A DNA stretch of 64,000 nucleotides, from contig JACJXQ010000008.1 of NCBI GenBank assembly GCA_020636495.1, positions 124,001-188,000 of the forward strand. The letters are read 5' to 3'. The notes below the pieces were generated by a model, which did no database searches, was not told where the DNA came from, and saw nothing but the letters and a program-made list of their open reading frames with translations. The position numbers and the translations under genes are program-made. This document shows positions 26,701 to 35,155 of this stretch, piece after piece. Numbering within the stretch: the first letter of the stretch is position 1; every line of letters starts with the position of its first letter. This DNA is from Chitinophagales bacterium (lineage in GTDB: Bacteria > Bacteroidota > Bacteroidia > Chitinophagales > Chitinophagaceae).

Positions 26701-29700
26701 ACATATACCTACCCGGGTGTATACCCTATTAAACTCATTGCAACAAACAGTGCGGGGTGTAAAGACTCTACCAGTAAGTCAGTAACGGTGAATGGCCCGA
26801 CCGGTTCATATAACTACACGCCGACAACTGGCTGTAATCCACTCCAGGTTACGTTTACTGCTACGTCCAGCAACACCACCTCATATATATGGGATATGAA
26901 CAATGGCTTTACCCAAACCACAGGTACAGGTAATTTTTCATACACATTTACGCAGCGAGGTAAATATGTGCCGAAGCTTATATTAAGTGATGGTGCATCC
27001 TGCCAGGTACCTTTGCAAAATACCGATACCATAAGGGTAGATGAAATGGAAGCCGACTTCAGTTTCACTTCTGCGGGAACCTTATGTAATGCCGACACCG
27101 TGTTCTTTGACGACACAGTCAGCTACACTCTATCGGCCATTTCATCGCGGTCATGGAATTTCGGTGATGGAGGTACCAGTACGGCCGAAGATCCAAGTCA
27201 CTATTACAGCACTCCGGGCACCTACCAGGTGAGACTGATCATATCTAATAGCAACGGGTGTTCTGACACCGTGACAAAAACAGTAACCGTACATGGCCTG
27301 CCGGCAGTAGCTATTGTATCATCGGGCGACTCTATTTGTCCCGGACAACCAACAGGCTCTCAACTTACAGCATCAGGTGCATCTACTTACTTATGGACAC
27401 CTGCTACCGGATTATCCTGTACTACCTGTCCTAACCCGATGGCCAATCCTCAGGCAACAACCCAATATATAGTAACAGGTACAGACACTAACGGGTGTAT
27501 GAACAATGACACCCTTACCATAGTTGTGAATCCTAAACCTGTGATCAGTATCAGCAACGACACTACCATATGTGAAGGTGCTTATGCCCCGCTTTCAGTA
27601 AGTGGTGCTGATAATTATTCCTGGTCACCCGGCACCGGTTTGTCATGTACCATTTGTGCGACGCCGGCTGCATCGCCGACTGTTACTACCGGATATACTG
27701 TCATCGGCACAAACACATATGGCTGCGCCGATACGGCAGGTGTCACAGTTACCATCATTCCTAAACCTACCGTTGATGCAGGCTCTGATAAGACTGTATG
27801 TATGGGCGATACTGCTTTGCTGGTAGCTACAGGTGCTGTTTCATATACCTGGACACCCACTACTGCACTGTCCTGTGCGTCATGTGATACAACTAGAGCG
27901 GCACCGGCTGTAACTACTGTTTACGCTGCAATAGGTACTGCGGCAAATGGTTGTAAAGATACTGCTACAGTTACCGTCAATGTAAACCCGCTGCCGAATG
28001 TGAGTGCAGGGGCTGATACTGCAATATGTATTGGCGCGAGTGCCATACTACATGCTACCGGCGCTACCTCATACACGTGGACTCCATCAACAGGATTATC
28101 TTGCACAGGCTGTGCGAGCCCTACAGCTACGCCAACCGCTACAACAACTTACATTGTTACAGGTACAGACGGAAACAGCTGCGAAGCATCAGATACCGTA
28201 GTTGTTACAGTTAACCCCTTGCCGAATGTCAACGCAGGCAATGATGACACCATTTGTATCGGATTTGGTGTGACACTTACCGCTACGGGTGCCACAACAT
28301 ATACATGGTCGCCTACCACTGGATTGAGTTGTTCTGTTTGTGCTGCACCAACAGCCAGCCCTGCTACCACAACTTCTTATGTTGTGACAGGTACGGATGC
28401 AAATACCTGTGTGAACACAGATACCGTTGTAGTGAATGTAAATCCGCAACCGGCTGTTAATGGCGGTAGTAATGGTAACATATGTCCTGCTGACTCTGCC
28501 CAGCTACAAGCATCCGGTGCTACTACTTACGCATGGTCACCGGCAACAGGTCTGTCATGCACTATATGCAGCAATCCCAAGGCATCGCCTGTAAGTACCA
28601 CAACATATACCGTAATAGGGACAGATGCTAACGGATGTAAAGACACCGCTACCGTAGATGTGATCGTAAATGCACCACCGGTTGTCACTGTCAGCACCGA
28701 TACTGCTATATGTATCGGCGACAGTGCAAGCCTGCAGGCTGGTGGAGCAGCAGTATACACATGGTCGCCAAATACCGGTTTGTCATGTACAGGTTGTGCT
28801 ACTCCTAAGGCTTCTCCAGCTACTACAACTACTTACACCGCAATAGGTGCCAACGGAAATAGTTGCAAAGACACTGCAACAGTTACGGTAACGGTAAACC
28901 CGTTACCCAATGTAAGTGCCGGAAATGACCAGACCATTTGCATAGGTTTTGGAGCTACGCTTCAGGCAACCGGAGCTGTTTCCTATACTTGGACACCAAC
29001 CGGCGGGTTGTCTTGTATCAATTGCCCCGGCCCGATAGCAACACCAACCGTTACAACAACTTATATCGTTACGGGTACCGATGCCAATACCTGTAAGAAT
29101 AAGGACACGGTCGTAGTGAATGTCAACCCGCAACCAACTGTGAGTGCCGGCAGTAATACTAACATTTGCCCGGCAGATTCTACACAATTGCAGGCGACAG
29201 GTGCTGTAACATACTTGTGGTCGCCGGCAACAGGGTTGTCTTGTACAAGTTGTGCCAACCCCAAAGCGTCACCTAACAGTACTACAACATATACTGTAAT
29301 TGGCACAGACACTAATGGCTGCAAGGATACCGCAACGGTTACCATAACAGTTAATACACCACCTACGGTAAGTGCAGGCAACAATGTATCAATTTGTATC
29401 GGCAACAGTACAACACTGCAGGCAACAGGCGCTACCTCGTATGTATGGTCTCCGGCTACAGGGCTGTCATGTACTAACTGTGCTAATCCTAGCGCCAACC
29501 CCACCACAACTACGACTTATACTGTCATAGGCACAGATGCCAATGGCTGTAAAGACACTGCAACAGTTACGGTAACGGTCAACCCGCTGCCGAATGTAAG
29601 TGCAGGTAACGATCAGACAATTTGTGTTGGATTTGGTGTTACACTCACAGCAACCGGCGCAACCTCCTACACATGGACACCTACCACAGGGTTAAGTTGC

Positions 29701-32397
29701 GTGAATTGTGCCGGTCCGACAGCTTCGCCTACAGTAACTACTACTTACATTGTTACCGGAACAGATGGTAACGGATGTGTTAATAAGGATACTGTAATTG
29801 TGAACGTTAACCCGCAACCAACTGTTAGCGGCGGTGGAAATAAAACCATTTGTTTTGCTGACTCAGTACAATTGCAGGGTAGCGGTGCTACGTCTTACCT
29901 GTGGTCTCCGGTTACGGGCCTGTCGTGCACAAGCTGTGCCAATCCAAAGGCATCACCAGCAACTACTACTACTTACACGGTTGTGGGTACTGACGCCAAC
30001 GGTTGTAAAGACACTGCAACAGCTACTGTGAACGTAAACGCGTTACCCAACATTGACGCTGGAAGCAATCAGGTAATATGCTTCGGCAGCAATGTTCAGT
30101 TAACGGCTACCGGCGGTGTGTCATATGTATGGACACCATCTACAGGCTTGTCATGTACCAATTGTGCGGCACCCTTCGCCAGTCCAACTGCAACTACTTT
30201 GTATAAAGTAACAGGAACAGATGCCAATGGTTGTAAAAACACAGACTCGGTTACTGTAACGGTTAACCCACTGCCTAATGTGAGTGCAGGAAGTAACCAG
30301 AGCATATGTCTGAAAGACTCTGCACAACTGGCAGCTACAGGCGCTGTTTCATATACATGGTCGCCAACAACGGGGTTGAGTTGTACTAATTGTGCCAACC
30401 CTAAAGCGAGTCCGCCATCAACAACGGTATATACGGTCACCGGTACCGATGCAAACGGTTGTATCAATATGTCAACGATCACAGTAACTATACTGCCATT
30501 GCCACCTGTAAATGCAGGCTCAGATAAAACAATATGTATTGGCGACTCTGTACAACTACAGGTTACAGGTGCTGTTTCATATACGTGGACACCACTGGCC
30601 GGACTGTCGTGTACCAACTGTGCCAACCCTAAAGCTTCCCCGGCCATTACTACAAGATACGTGGTAACGGGTACCGGGGCTAACTCCTGCGTAGCCAACG
30701 ATACTGTTTTTGTAAATGTAAATACGTTACCTGTTGTATCTACGGGCAATGACACCGCTATCTGTCGTGGCGACACTTTAAGAATAGTGGCAACAGGTGC
30801 AGCTACATACGTGTGGACACCTGTAAAATGGCTGTCGTGCAGCACTTGTGCCAATCCGCTGGCTATGCCTGACAGTACAGTTACTTACCTGGTAACGGGT
30901 ACAGACGTGAATGGCTGTATCGACACTGCCGATATAAATATTACCGTTAAACCGGTACCGGTCATAAAAGTCACCTCGGCCAGGAGCTTTGTCTGCGATG
31001 GAGATACTACACAACTACAGGCTACAGGTGGTAACACATATGCCTGGGTAGCTACAAATGCTTTGTCTTGCAACAACTGCCCGAATCCTGTTGCCAGTCC
31101 TAAGATCAACACTACTTTTGTGGTCAGAGGTTTTGTAAATGGTTGCAGCGACACAGCTTCCGTATTCATCAATGTACGCCCAAGGCCATATGTAAAAGCA
31201 GGGCCGGATATCGCTTTCTGTCAGGGGAGATCGGATACGCTGAAGGTTAATGGCACACTTACCTATGTATGGTCACCGTCCGCGGGATTAAGCTGTACCA
31301 ACTGCCAATACCCGTTGGCAAGTCCGCAGGTTACAACAAGCTATGTTGTAACAGGTACTGACACCAATGGATGTTCTAATACAGATACAACGCTTGTAAC
31401 TGTATATTCACTGCCACCTGTAAATGCAGGCCCTGATGTAACTATATGCGCAGGTGCTTCAACAAAACTATTGGCAAAAGGTGCTACATCATATACCTGG
31501 TCACCTGCCCAGGGTCTTAGCTGTACTAATTGTCCTGATCCTCTCGCAACGGTTGACAATACAACCACTTACACCGTTTCAGGTAAAGATGGTAACGGGT
31601 GTAGCAACACCGATGATGTAATTGTTTCAGCCATACTCAGGCAGGACGTTACATACGGAGATAATGATTCCATCTGTATCGGGCAGCAGGTTGAACTTAC
31701 AGCTTCCGGTGGTACTGATTATACATGGGCACCGGCAGATGATTTAAGTAATTCTAAAGGTGCGAGCGTTACAGCTTCTCCTTCTGCCAGTACTGTATAC
31801 CGCGTTATTATCAAACAAGGCGATTGCTTTACAGATACGGGGTTCATCACTATCGGTGTATTCAATCCTCCTACCGTCAATGCCGGACCGGATCAGACCG
31901 TTTCCGGCGGAACGGAAGTGCATGTATCTGCACTGGGCAAAGGCATTGCCGCGTACGAATGGTCACCGGCAGATGATATTGACTGTTATACTTGTGCCAA
32001 TGCTATCATCAGGCCGAAACGTACTACTACCTACACAGTAAAAGCGATATCAGAATATGGCTGTGAAGCAACGGATGACATCACGATACATGTCACATGC
32101 GGTGGAGAACAGATATTCGTTGCCAATACCTTCACGCCGAATAACGACGGGGTAAATGACATGTTCTTCCCACAAGGCAGGGGACTGGCACAGGTAGAGC
32201 GTTTCAGCATTTACAGCCGTTGGGGTGAGTTGATATTTGACAGGAAGAATATGCCGGTGAATGACCCGGCAGCTGGATGGAATGGCACCTTCAAAAGCGA
32301 ACCTCTGAAACCGGATGTATTTGTCTATATCATCCGTGCTATATGTGAGAACGGTGAGCCGATTGAAATAAAAGGAGATATTTCATTGGTACGTTAA
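23755..32397 (+). CDS. Giant SprB-like adhesin: 14 PKD domains, 21 tandem repeats, T9SS type B sorting domain
   Basis: A 2880-residue secreted protein. Residues 1-25 are a signal peptide ending TSAQA. About 26-1183 hold 14 PKD-type domains of 80-88 residues, most with WDFGDG-like motifs and a Cys pair (SNNTSGC, NGCKDT). About 1184-2782 hold 21 repeats of 76 residues (see repeat entry). The last 95 residues start at FVANTFTPNNDGVNDMFFP and match the gliding-motility-associated C-terminal domain (CHU_C, T9SS type B). Such proteins travel along the cell surface in gliding Bacteroidota (SprB of Flavobacterium johnsoniae). The next gene, 22 bp on, is the PorP/SprF-type partner normally needed for its secretion. 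The 254 bp upstream of the start are AT-rich and carry no clear TAnnTTTG box. Confidence 0.93.
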   Translation: MTKGLYALAILCTIVAMPFITSAQAPAANFSANNTSGCSPVVVQFTDLSTNTPTSWYWDLGNGGTSTIQNPAASYITPGTYRVILTATNSSGSSSDTDYITVYTSPTVAFSADTTTTCGTKTVTFTNSTIPGAGGAVSYLWDFGDGDSSTVASPTHTYSYSGNFTVSLVVVNSSGCTNSLTKNSYINILSKPATAFSANNTSSCNAPFPVTFTNTTTNGSTYEWDFGDGNTSTSSNPSHTYTSSGTYSVRLISTGPNGCKDTLTRSSYIVIGQVSANFTIGTPNCIGRPISFTNTTTPGLGTSRQWAFGNGATSTSANPTYTYNTAGTYTVTLIEMYANSCNDTISKTVTVSSKPTAAFVTPDTVGCSVPFIAHFTNNSSGATSYTWQFGAGTSGATNPNFQYNALGIYTVTLITGNTAGCGDTLTKTNYIKLQAPVGSLTVSDTGACANQPIQFTGSVASPLYASNYRWDFGDGSGIVSCSSCNIQSHSYTGTGTYNVQLVVSTASGCNDTLTRTINIRTKPTANFTGTPLVICPDATVSFTNSSSGATSYNWNYGDGFTDTTTSPGHTFNSHGIYNIRLIANNSGCKDTLLRSNYVTVNLPLANFSASNTCNARLTYNFYDSSIGANSYVWEFGDGNTSTTSGNVSHTYATPGTYNAVLRVTNTSSGCVDTMALIIVADTLTLPTFVVSDSILCRYEVFRITRTATTGLTYDWYFGTQHKHAQNLQPQFEGSTPGVFDVKMVVTDSLGCVDSLVKSNLIKVGGASVNFTASTLNPCKETPLTFNDLSITGAFPITNRHWDFDDGLDLDTTATTITHSFNNTGPYDIKLVITDSLGCKDSLTKTSYVYVNKPIAQFYSADTNICAGDTVQFQNNSGGNSFTSFWKFGDGGTSTNITPAHVYSALGNYTVQLILTDTFGCKDSATKVAYIKVQKPTAAFTMSDSISACPPLTVYLTNTTSGGSTYQWTFGNNNQSTNTNASTTYTYPGVYPIKLIATNSAGCKDSTSKSVTVNGPTGSYNYTPTTGCNPLQVTFTATSSNTTSYIWDMNNGFTQTTGTGNFSYTFTQRGKYVPKLILSDGASCQVPLQNTDTIRVDEMEADFSFTSAGTLCNADTVFFDDTVSYTLSAISSRSWNFGDGGTSTAEDPSHYYSTPGTYQVRLIISNSNGCSDTVTKTVTVHGLPAVAIVSSGDSICPGQPTGSQLTASGASTYLWTPATGLSCTTCPNPMANPQATTQYIVTGTDTNGCMNNDTLTIVVNPKPVISISNDTTICEGAYAPLSVSGADNYSWSPGTGLSCTICATPAASPTVTTGYTVIGTNTYGCADTAGVTVTIIPKPTVDAGSDKTVCMGDTALLVATGAVSYTWTPTTALSCASCDTTRAAPAVTTVYAAIGTAANGCKDTATVTVNVNPLPNVSAGADTAICIGASAILHATGATSYTWTPSTGLSCTGCASPTATPTATTTYIVTGTDGNSCEASDTVVVTVNPLPNVNAGNDDTICIGFGVTLTATGATTYTWSPTTGLSCSVCAAPTASPATTTSYVVTGTDANTCVNTDTVVVNVNPQPAVNGGSNGNICPADSAQLQASGATTYAWSPATGLSCTICSNPKASPVSTTTYTVIGTDANGCKDTATVDVIVNAPPVVTVSTDTAICIGDSASLQAGGAAVYTWSPNTGLSCTGCATPKASPATTTTYTAIGANGNSCKDTATVTVTVNPLPNVSAGNDQTICIGFGATLQATGAVSYTWTPTGGLSCINCPGPIATPTVTTTYIVTGTDANTCKNKDTVVVNVNPQPTVSAGSNTNICPADSTQLQATGAVTYLWSPATGLSCTSCANPKASPNSTTTYTVIGTDTNGCKDTATVTITVNTPPTVSAGNNVSICIGNSTTLQATGATSYVWSPATGLSCTNCANPSANPTTTTTYTVIGTDANGCKDTATVTVTVNPLPNVSAGNDQTICVGFGVTLTATGATSYTWTPTTGLSCVNCAGPTASPTVTTTYIVTGTDGNGCVNKDTVIVNVNPQPTVSGGGNKTICFADSVQLQGSGATSYLWSPVTGLSCTSCANPKASPATTTTYTVVGTDANGCKDTATATVNVNALPNIDAGSNQVICFGSNVQLTATGGVSYVWTPSTGLSCTNCAAPFASPTATTLYKVTGTDANGCKNTDSVTVTVNPLPNVSAGSNQSICLKDSAQLAATGAVSYTWSPTTGLSCTNCANPKASPPSTTVYTVTGTDANGCINMSTITVTILPLPPVNAGSDKTICIGDSVQLQVTGAVSYTWTPLAGLSCTNCANPKASPAITTRYVVTGTGANSCVANDTVFVNVNTLPVVSTGNDTAICRGDTLRIVATGAATYVWTPVKWLSCSTCANPLAMPDSTVTYLVTGTDVNGCIDTADINITVKPVPVIKVTSARSFVCDGDTTQLQATGGNTYAWVATNALSCNNCPNPVASPKINTTFVVRGFVNGCSDTASVFINVRPRPYVKAGPDIAFCQGRSDTLKVNGTLTYVWSPSAGLSCTNCQYPLASPQVTTSYVVTGTDTNGCSNTDTTLVTVYSLPPVNAGPDVTICAGASTKLLAKGATSYTWSPAQGLSCTNCPDPLATVDNTTTYTVSGKDGNGCSNTDDVIVSAILRQDVTYGDNDSICIGQQVELTASGGTDYTWAPADDLSNSKGASVTASPSASTVYRVIIKQGDCFTDTGFITIGVFNPPTVNAGPDQTVSGGTEVHVSALGKGIAAYEWSPADDIDCYTCANAIIRPKRTTTYTVKAISEYGCEATDDITIHVTCGGEQIFVANTFTPNNDGVNDMFFPQGRGLAQVERFSIYSRWGELIFDRKNMPVNDPAAGWNGTFKSEPLKPDVFVYIIRAICENGEPIEIKGDISLVR
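27304..32100 (+). repeat. 21 tandem 228-bp coding repeats (76-residue units) within the adhesin
   Basis: Each unit runs from a (N/T)VSAG(N/S)-type start through ICxG, YTWSPxTGLSC, TNCANPKASP, TTTYTVxGTD and NGCKDTATVTVTVNP(L/Q)P. Most carry four Cys (IC, LSCxxC, NGC); units 20 and 21 have lost some. Unit starts at 27997, 28225, 28909, 29593 and 30277 are exact multiples of 228 bp apart, so the length is strictly kept. Units 5-7, 8-10 and 11-12 repeat in a three-unit order, which points to duplication in 684-bp blocks. Confidence 0.95.
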
Positions 32398-32419
32398 TAA
32401 CAACATTTAAAACATTTGT

Positions 32420-33478
32420 ATGAAAAAATATTTAGCGTTATTGTTGCTGTTGCCTGCCGTCAACTCTGTTGCTCAGGACATACATTTTTCGCAGTTCTAC
32501 GAAAATGCTATTATGCGCAACCCGGCACTTACCGGTATCTTCAGCGGAGACTATAAAGTAGGTGCCAACTACCGTACACAATGGAGTAATATCTCTGTCC
32601 CCTTTCAAACTTTTCTTGTATCAGCAGAAACAAGGGTGGCTACCAACAGAGCTATCGGCGACTACCTGAGTTTCGGCGTTGCAGCAACGTACGATAAGGC
32701 GGGCTCTATCAGCTTCAATAGTATGCAGGTATATCCCGCACTCAACTACAACAAGTCGTTAGAAGATAAACGAAATTCCTACTTATCAGTAGGCTTTGCT
32801 GGTGGATACATTCAACGCTCTATTGATTTTTCGAAGGCTACGTTCAGCTCTCAGTATGTAAATGGCAGCTACTCGTCCAACAACCCTTCAGGGGAGAATT
32901 TTAACAACACTACATTAGAAAATTATGATGTAGCAGCTGGTGTCAGCCTTAATAGCTCTGCCGGGCCGGGCAATATAGTCAACTACTATGTTGGCTTTTC
33001 CGCCTTTCACCTGAACAAACCCAAACAAACCTTTGACGATGATAATATCCTGATAGTACTGGCTCCCAAATATACCGGCAATATCGGCTTCAGCTGGCGT
33101 ATCACCAACCAGTTCGGCCTCACGGCACATATGGACTACAGCAAGCAGGCAACCTACACCGAAATGATAGGCGGCGGCATGTTAAGCTGGCAAACAACCA
33201 ATGAGAACAGTAATAACATAAAACTGTATGCAGGCCTGTTCATTCGCCGTAAAGATGCAATTATACCCACTTTCAAACTCGATTACAGTATCTACTCGCT
33301 TACATTTACTTACGATGTAAACAACTCAGGACTGAAAACTGCTACATCAGGCGCAGGCGGATACGAGTTATCGCTGTTCCTGCGCGGACGTTATAAAAAG
33401 GCTGATCAGTACGGGCCTAATGTGAACTGTCCCCGCTTCGATCATATGCTTCAAGGTGATCCGGGATTATATAACTAA
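32420..33478 (+). CDS. PorP/SprF-family T9SS membrane protein
   Basis: A 352-residue outer-membrane protein. It has a signal peptide (ending VNSVAQ) followed by the family's first motif DIHFSQFYENAIMRNPALTG and a barrel with many aromatic strands (DYKVGANYRTQWSNI, NYYVGFSAFHLNKPKQ, FGLTAHMDYSKQ). PorP/SprF proteins are paired one-to-one with type B sorting-domain cargo and are needed for its secretion or attachment. It lies 22 bp after the giant adhesin gene, so it is the likely dedicated partner. A strong bidirectional terminator closes the operon. Confidence 0.93.
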   Translation: MKKYLALLLLLPAVNSVAQDIHFSQFYENAIMRNPALTGIFSGDYKVGANYRTQWSNISVPFQTFLVSAETRVATNRAIGDYLSFGVAATYDKAGSISFNSMQVYPALNYNKSLEDKRNSYLSVGFAGGYIQRSIDFSKATFSSQYVNGSYSSNNPSGENFNNTTLENYDVAAGVSLNSSAGPGNIVNYYVGFSAFHLNKPKQTFDDDNILIVLAPKYTGNIGFSWRITNQFGLTAHMDYSKQATYTEMIGGGMLSWQTTNENSNNIKLYAGLFIRRKDAIIPTFKLDYSIYSLTFTYDVNNSGLKTATSGAGGYELSLFLRGRYKKADQYGPNVNCPRFDHMLQGDPGLYN

Positions 33479-33500
33479 CTCTTGTTATGGCACTATATAA

Positions 33501-33537
33501 AAGCGGCATGTCTTGTAGACATGCCGCTTAATTTTTT
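33501..33537. terminator. Bidirectional terminator between sprF-like gene and response regulator
   Basis: A 13-bp perfect stem (AAGCGGCATGTCT / AGACATGCCGCTT) with a 3-nt loop has A-rich DNA before it and T7 after it. It sits between two convergent genes. Confidence 0.9.
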
Positions 33538-33552
33538 TATGTATATCAGGGT

Positions 33553-34263
33553 CTATTCTGCCGCTTCTGCAGCCCCGTCAAAAACAAATTTGAAACCTAT
33601 ACCGTGTATGGTCTGCAACTCCACGCCCGGCTGGTCTTTCAGGTACTTTCTTACTTTGGTAATAAATACGTCCATGCTCCTGCCCAGGAAGTAATCTTCT
33701 TTTCCCCATACATTCAGCAGTATCTCGTCCCTTTTCAATACCTTATTAGCATTCTGGCAAAGGTACTTTATGAGGTCAGCTTCGCGCTGGGTAAGCTGTT
33801 TGTCCTTGGCACCGCCTTTAAGTGTCAGATTATTATAGTCAAACTCCAGGTTGCCCAGTTTGATAGATTCAGTTATTTCCTCTTCCTGTTTCATAGTACG
33901 CTTCAGGAATACCTCAAGGCGCAGCAGCAGCTCCTGCATATTGAATGGCTTAGTGATATAATCATCAGCACCACTCCTGAAACCCGCTATTTTATCATCA
34001 TCCATTGATTTTGAGGTCAATAGCAGTATAGGAATATTAGCATTCTTTTGCCTGATCTGGTTGGCAAGAGACATACCATCTTTTTTAGGTAACATGACAT
34101 CCAGCAAGCAGATGTCAAAATTGTGCTTCATAAATTGTTGCCAGGCTGCTTCTGCATCCGGGCAATGCACTACTTCGTAGCCATTTTTACTCAGGCTGTC
34201 TTTTACCACATAGCTCAGCGTTGCGTCGTCTTCAACTAACAGTATTTTCGCTTTAACCGCCAT
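33553..34263 (-). CDS. OmpR-family response regulator
   Basis: A 236-residue two-domain regulator. The receiver domain holds ILLVEDDATLS with the acidic pair, phospho-acceptor D55 in CLLDVMLPKKDG, LLLTSKS and DYITKPF. The C-terminal winged helix (about 130-228) carries LTQREADLIKYLCQNANKV and GRSMDVFITKVRKYL, typical of Trans_reg_C DNA-binding domains. In Bacteroidota this type includes RprY-like regulators. No histidine kinase gene is adjacent. A possible promoter lies at 34300-34331. Confidence 0.92.
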   Translation of the reverse strand: MAVKAKILLVEDDATLSYVVKDSLSKNGYEVVHCPDAEAAWQQFMKHNFDICLLDVMLPKKDGMSLANQIRQKNANIPILLLTSKSMDDDKIAGFRSGADDYITKPFNMQELLLRLEVFLKRTMKQEEEITESIKLGNLEFDYNNLTLKGGAKDKQLTQREADLIKYLCQNANKVLKRDEILLNVWGKEDYFLGRSMDVFITKVRKYLKDQPGVELQTIHGIGFKFVFDGAAEAAE

Positions 34264-34299
34264 ATATAAACATTGTTTTTCAGGTAAGTGTTACTCCTG

Positions 34300-34331
34300 C
34301 AAACTACACATTTCTCCCTTTCACTTTGCAA
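34300..34331 (-). promoter_or_regulatory. Possible promoter of the OmpR-type regulator
   Basis: On the reverse strand TTG (34331-34329) is followed after 22 bp by TAGTTTG (34306-34300), a one-base-short version of TAnnTTTG, and then about 36 bp to the start codon. Confidence 0.3.
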
Positions 34332-34544
34332 GATACATAATCCGCCCCGTGTATGCATGTATATTTTTAAAAATTACGTTTTGTATTGGTATGTACACTG
34401 CGCGGTATGAATGCGTGACAAGATTGCTCATACCCTATGGTATATACATGCCCGGAAACAGTTACAAGATAATTTACTTTTTTAAATAAGTAAAGTAAAT
34501 ATTGTGAAATGTAATAATGTTTCAATGTTTGCTATTATGGCAAA

Positions 34545-35141
34545 CTAGCTACCTTTTCTCACCCTGTCGGGGTTAGCTGATAAAAAAGTCTCCCAACCGA
34601 CCTTTTTCTTTTTAGCTTTTACTTTCGGTATATCAGCCGTACCTGTCAGCTCATCATATTTTCCCTGGTAATGATGACATACTGCTACTGCCAGTGCATC
34701 CGTAGCATCCATAAAACGTACATCCTCTTCAAATTTCAGCATACGCTGCAGCATTTCATACACCTGTTCTTTAGTGGCATTACCTCTTCCGGTGATGGAT
34801 TGTTTGATCTTCCTTGGGGCATACTCCACTGCGGACAGTCCGTGCATCATCGACGCTGCAATGGCTACCCCCTGTGCACGGCCCAGTTTCAGCATACTTT
34901 GCACGTTCTTCCCGTAAAAGGGGGCTTCAATAGCTACCGATTGGGGTTTGTGTATCTTTATCAGGCTTTCCATCTTCTGGAAGATGAGTTTCAGCCTTTC
35001 GGAATGGTCTTTATTTTTTGCCAGCTGCAATACCCCCATTTCCACCAGCGAAATACTATTTTTGCTCACGGAGATCAGTCCGTACCCCATCACAAGTGTG
35101 CCGGGGTCTATACCTAAAATAATTTGGGGGTCTGATCTCAA
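34545..35141 (-). CDS. ruvC: Holliday junction resolvase RuvC
   Basis: The 198-residue protein shows the RuvC catalytic acids: D12 in ILGIDPGT, the Glu in VAIEAPFYGKN, and the Asp pair in DATDALAVAVCHH. It cuts Holliday junctions during homologous recombination with RuvAB. The family core is about 160-180 residues; here a basic C-terminal tail (KVKAKKKKVGWETFL) adds about 25. A -7 box at 35161-35168 lies inside the divergently transcribed flippase-like gene. The two start codons are only 14 bp apart. Confidence 0.94.
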   Translation of the reverse strand: MRSDPQIILGIDPGTLVMGYGLISVSKNSISLVEMGVLQLAKNKDHSERLKLIFQKMESLIKIHKPQSVAIEAPFYGKNVQSMLKLGRAQGVAIAASMMHGLSAVEYAPRKIKQSITGRGNATKEQVYEMLQRMLKFEEDVRFMDATDALAVAVCHHYQGKYDELTGTADIPKVKAKKKKVGWETFLSANPDRVRKGS

Positions 35142-35155
35142 TACTTCCTCTTGAT

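Noticed and set aside
30096..30854. Long reverse-strand reading frame inside the adhesin repeats (also 29061-29507)
   Set aside because: It mirrors the repeat periodicity of the forward gene and has no signal or motif; it is an antisense shadow of biased codons.
27304..32100. Regular repeats of constant length, as in a CRISPR array
   Set aside because: The 228-bp units are one continuous coding frame with protein-level conservation; there are no 20-40-bp direct repeats with unique spacers and no cas genes.
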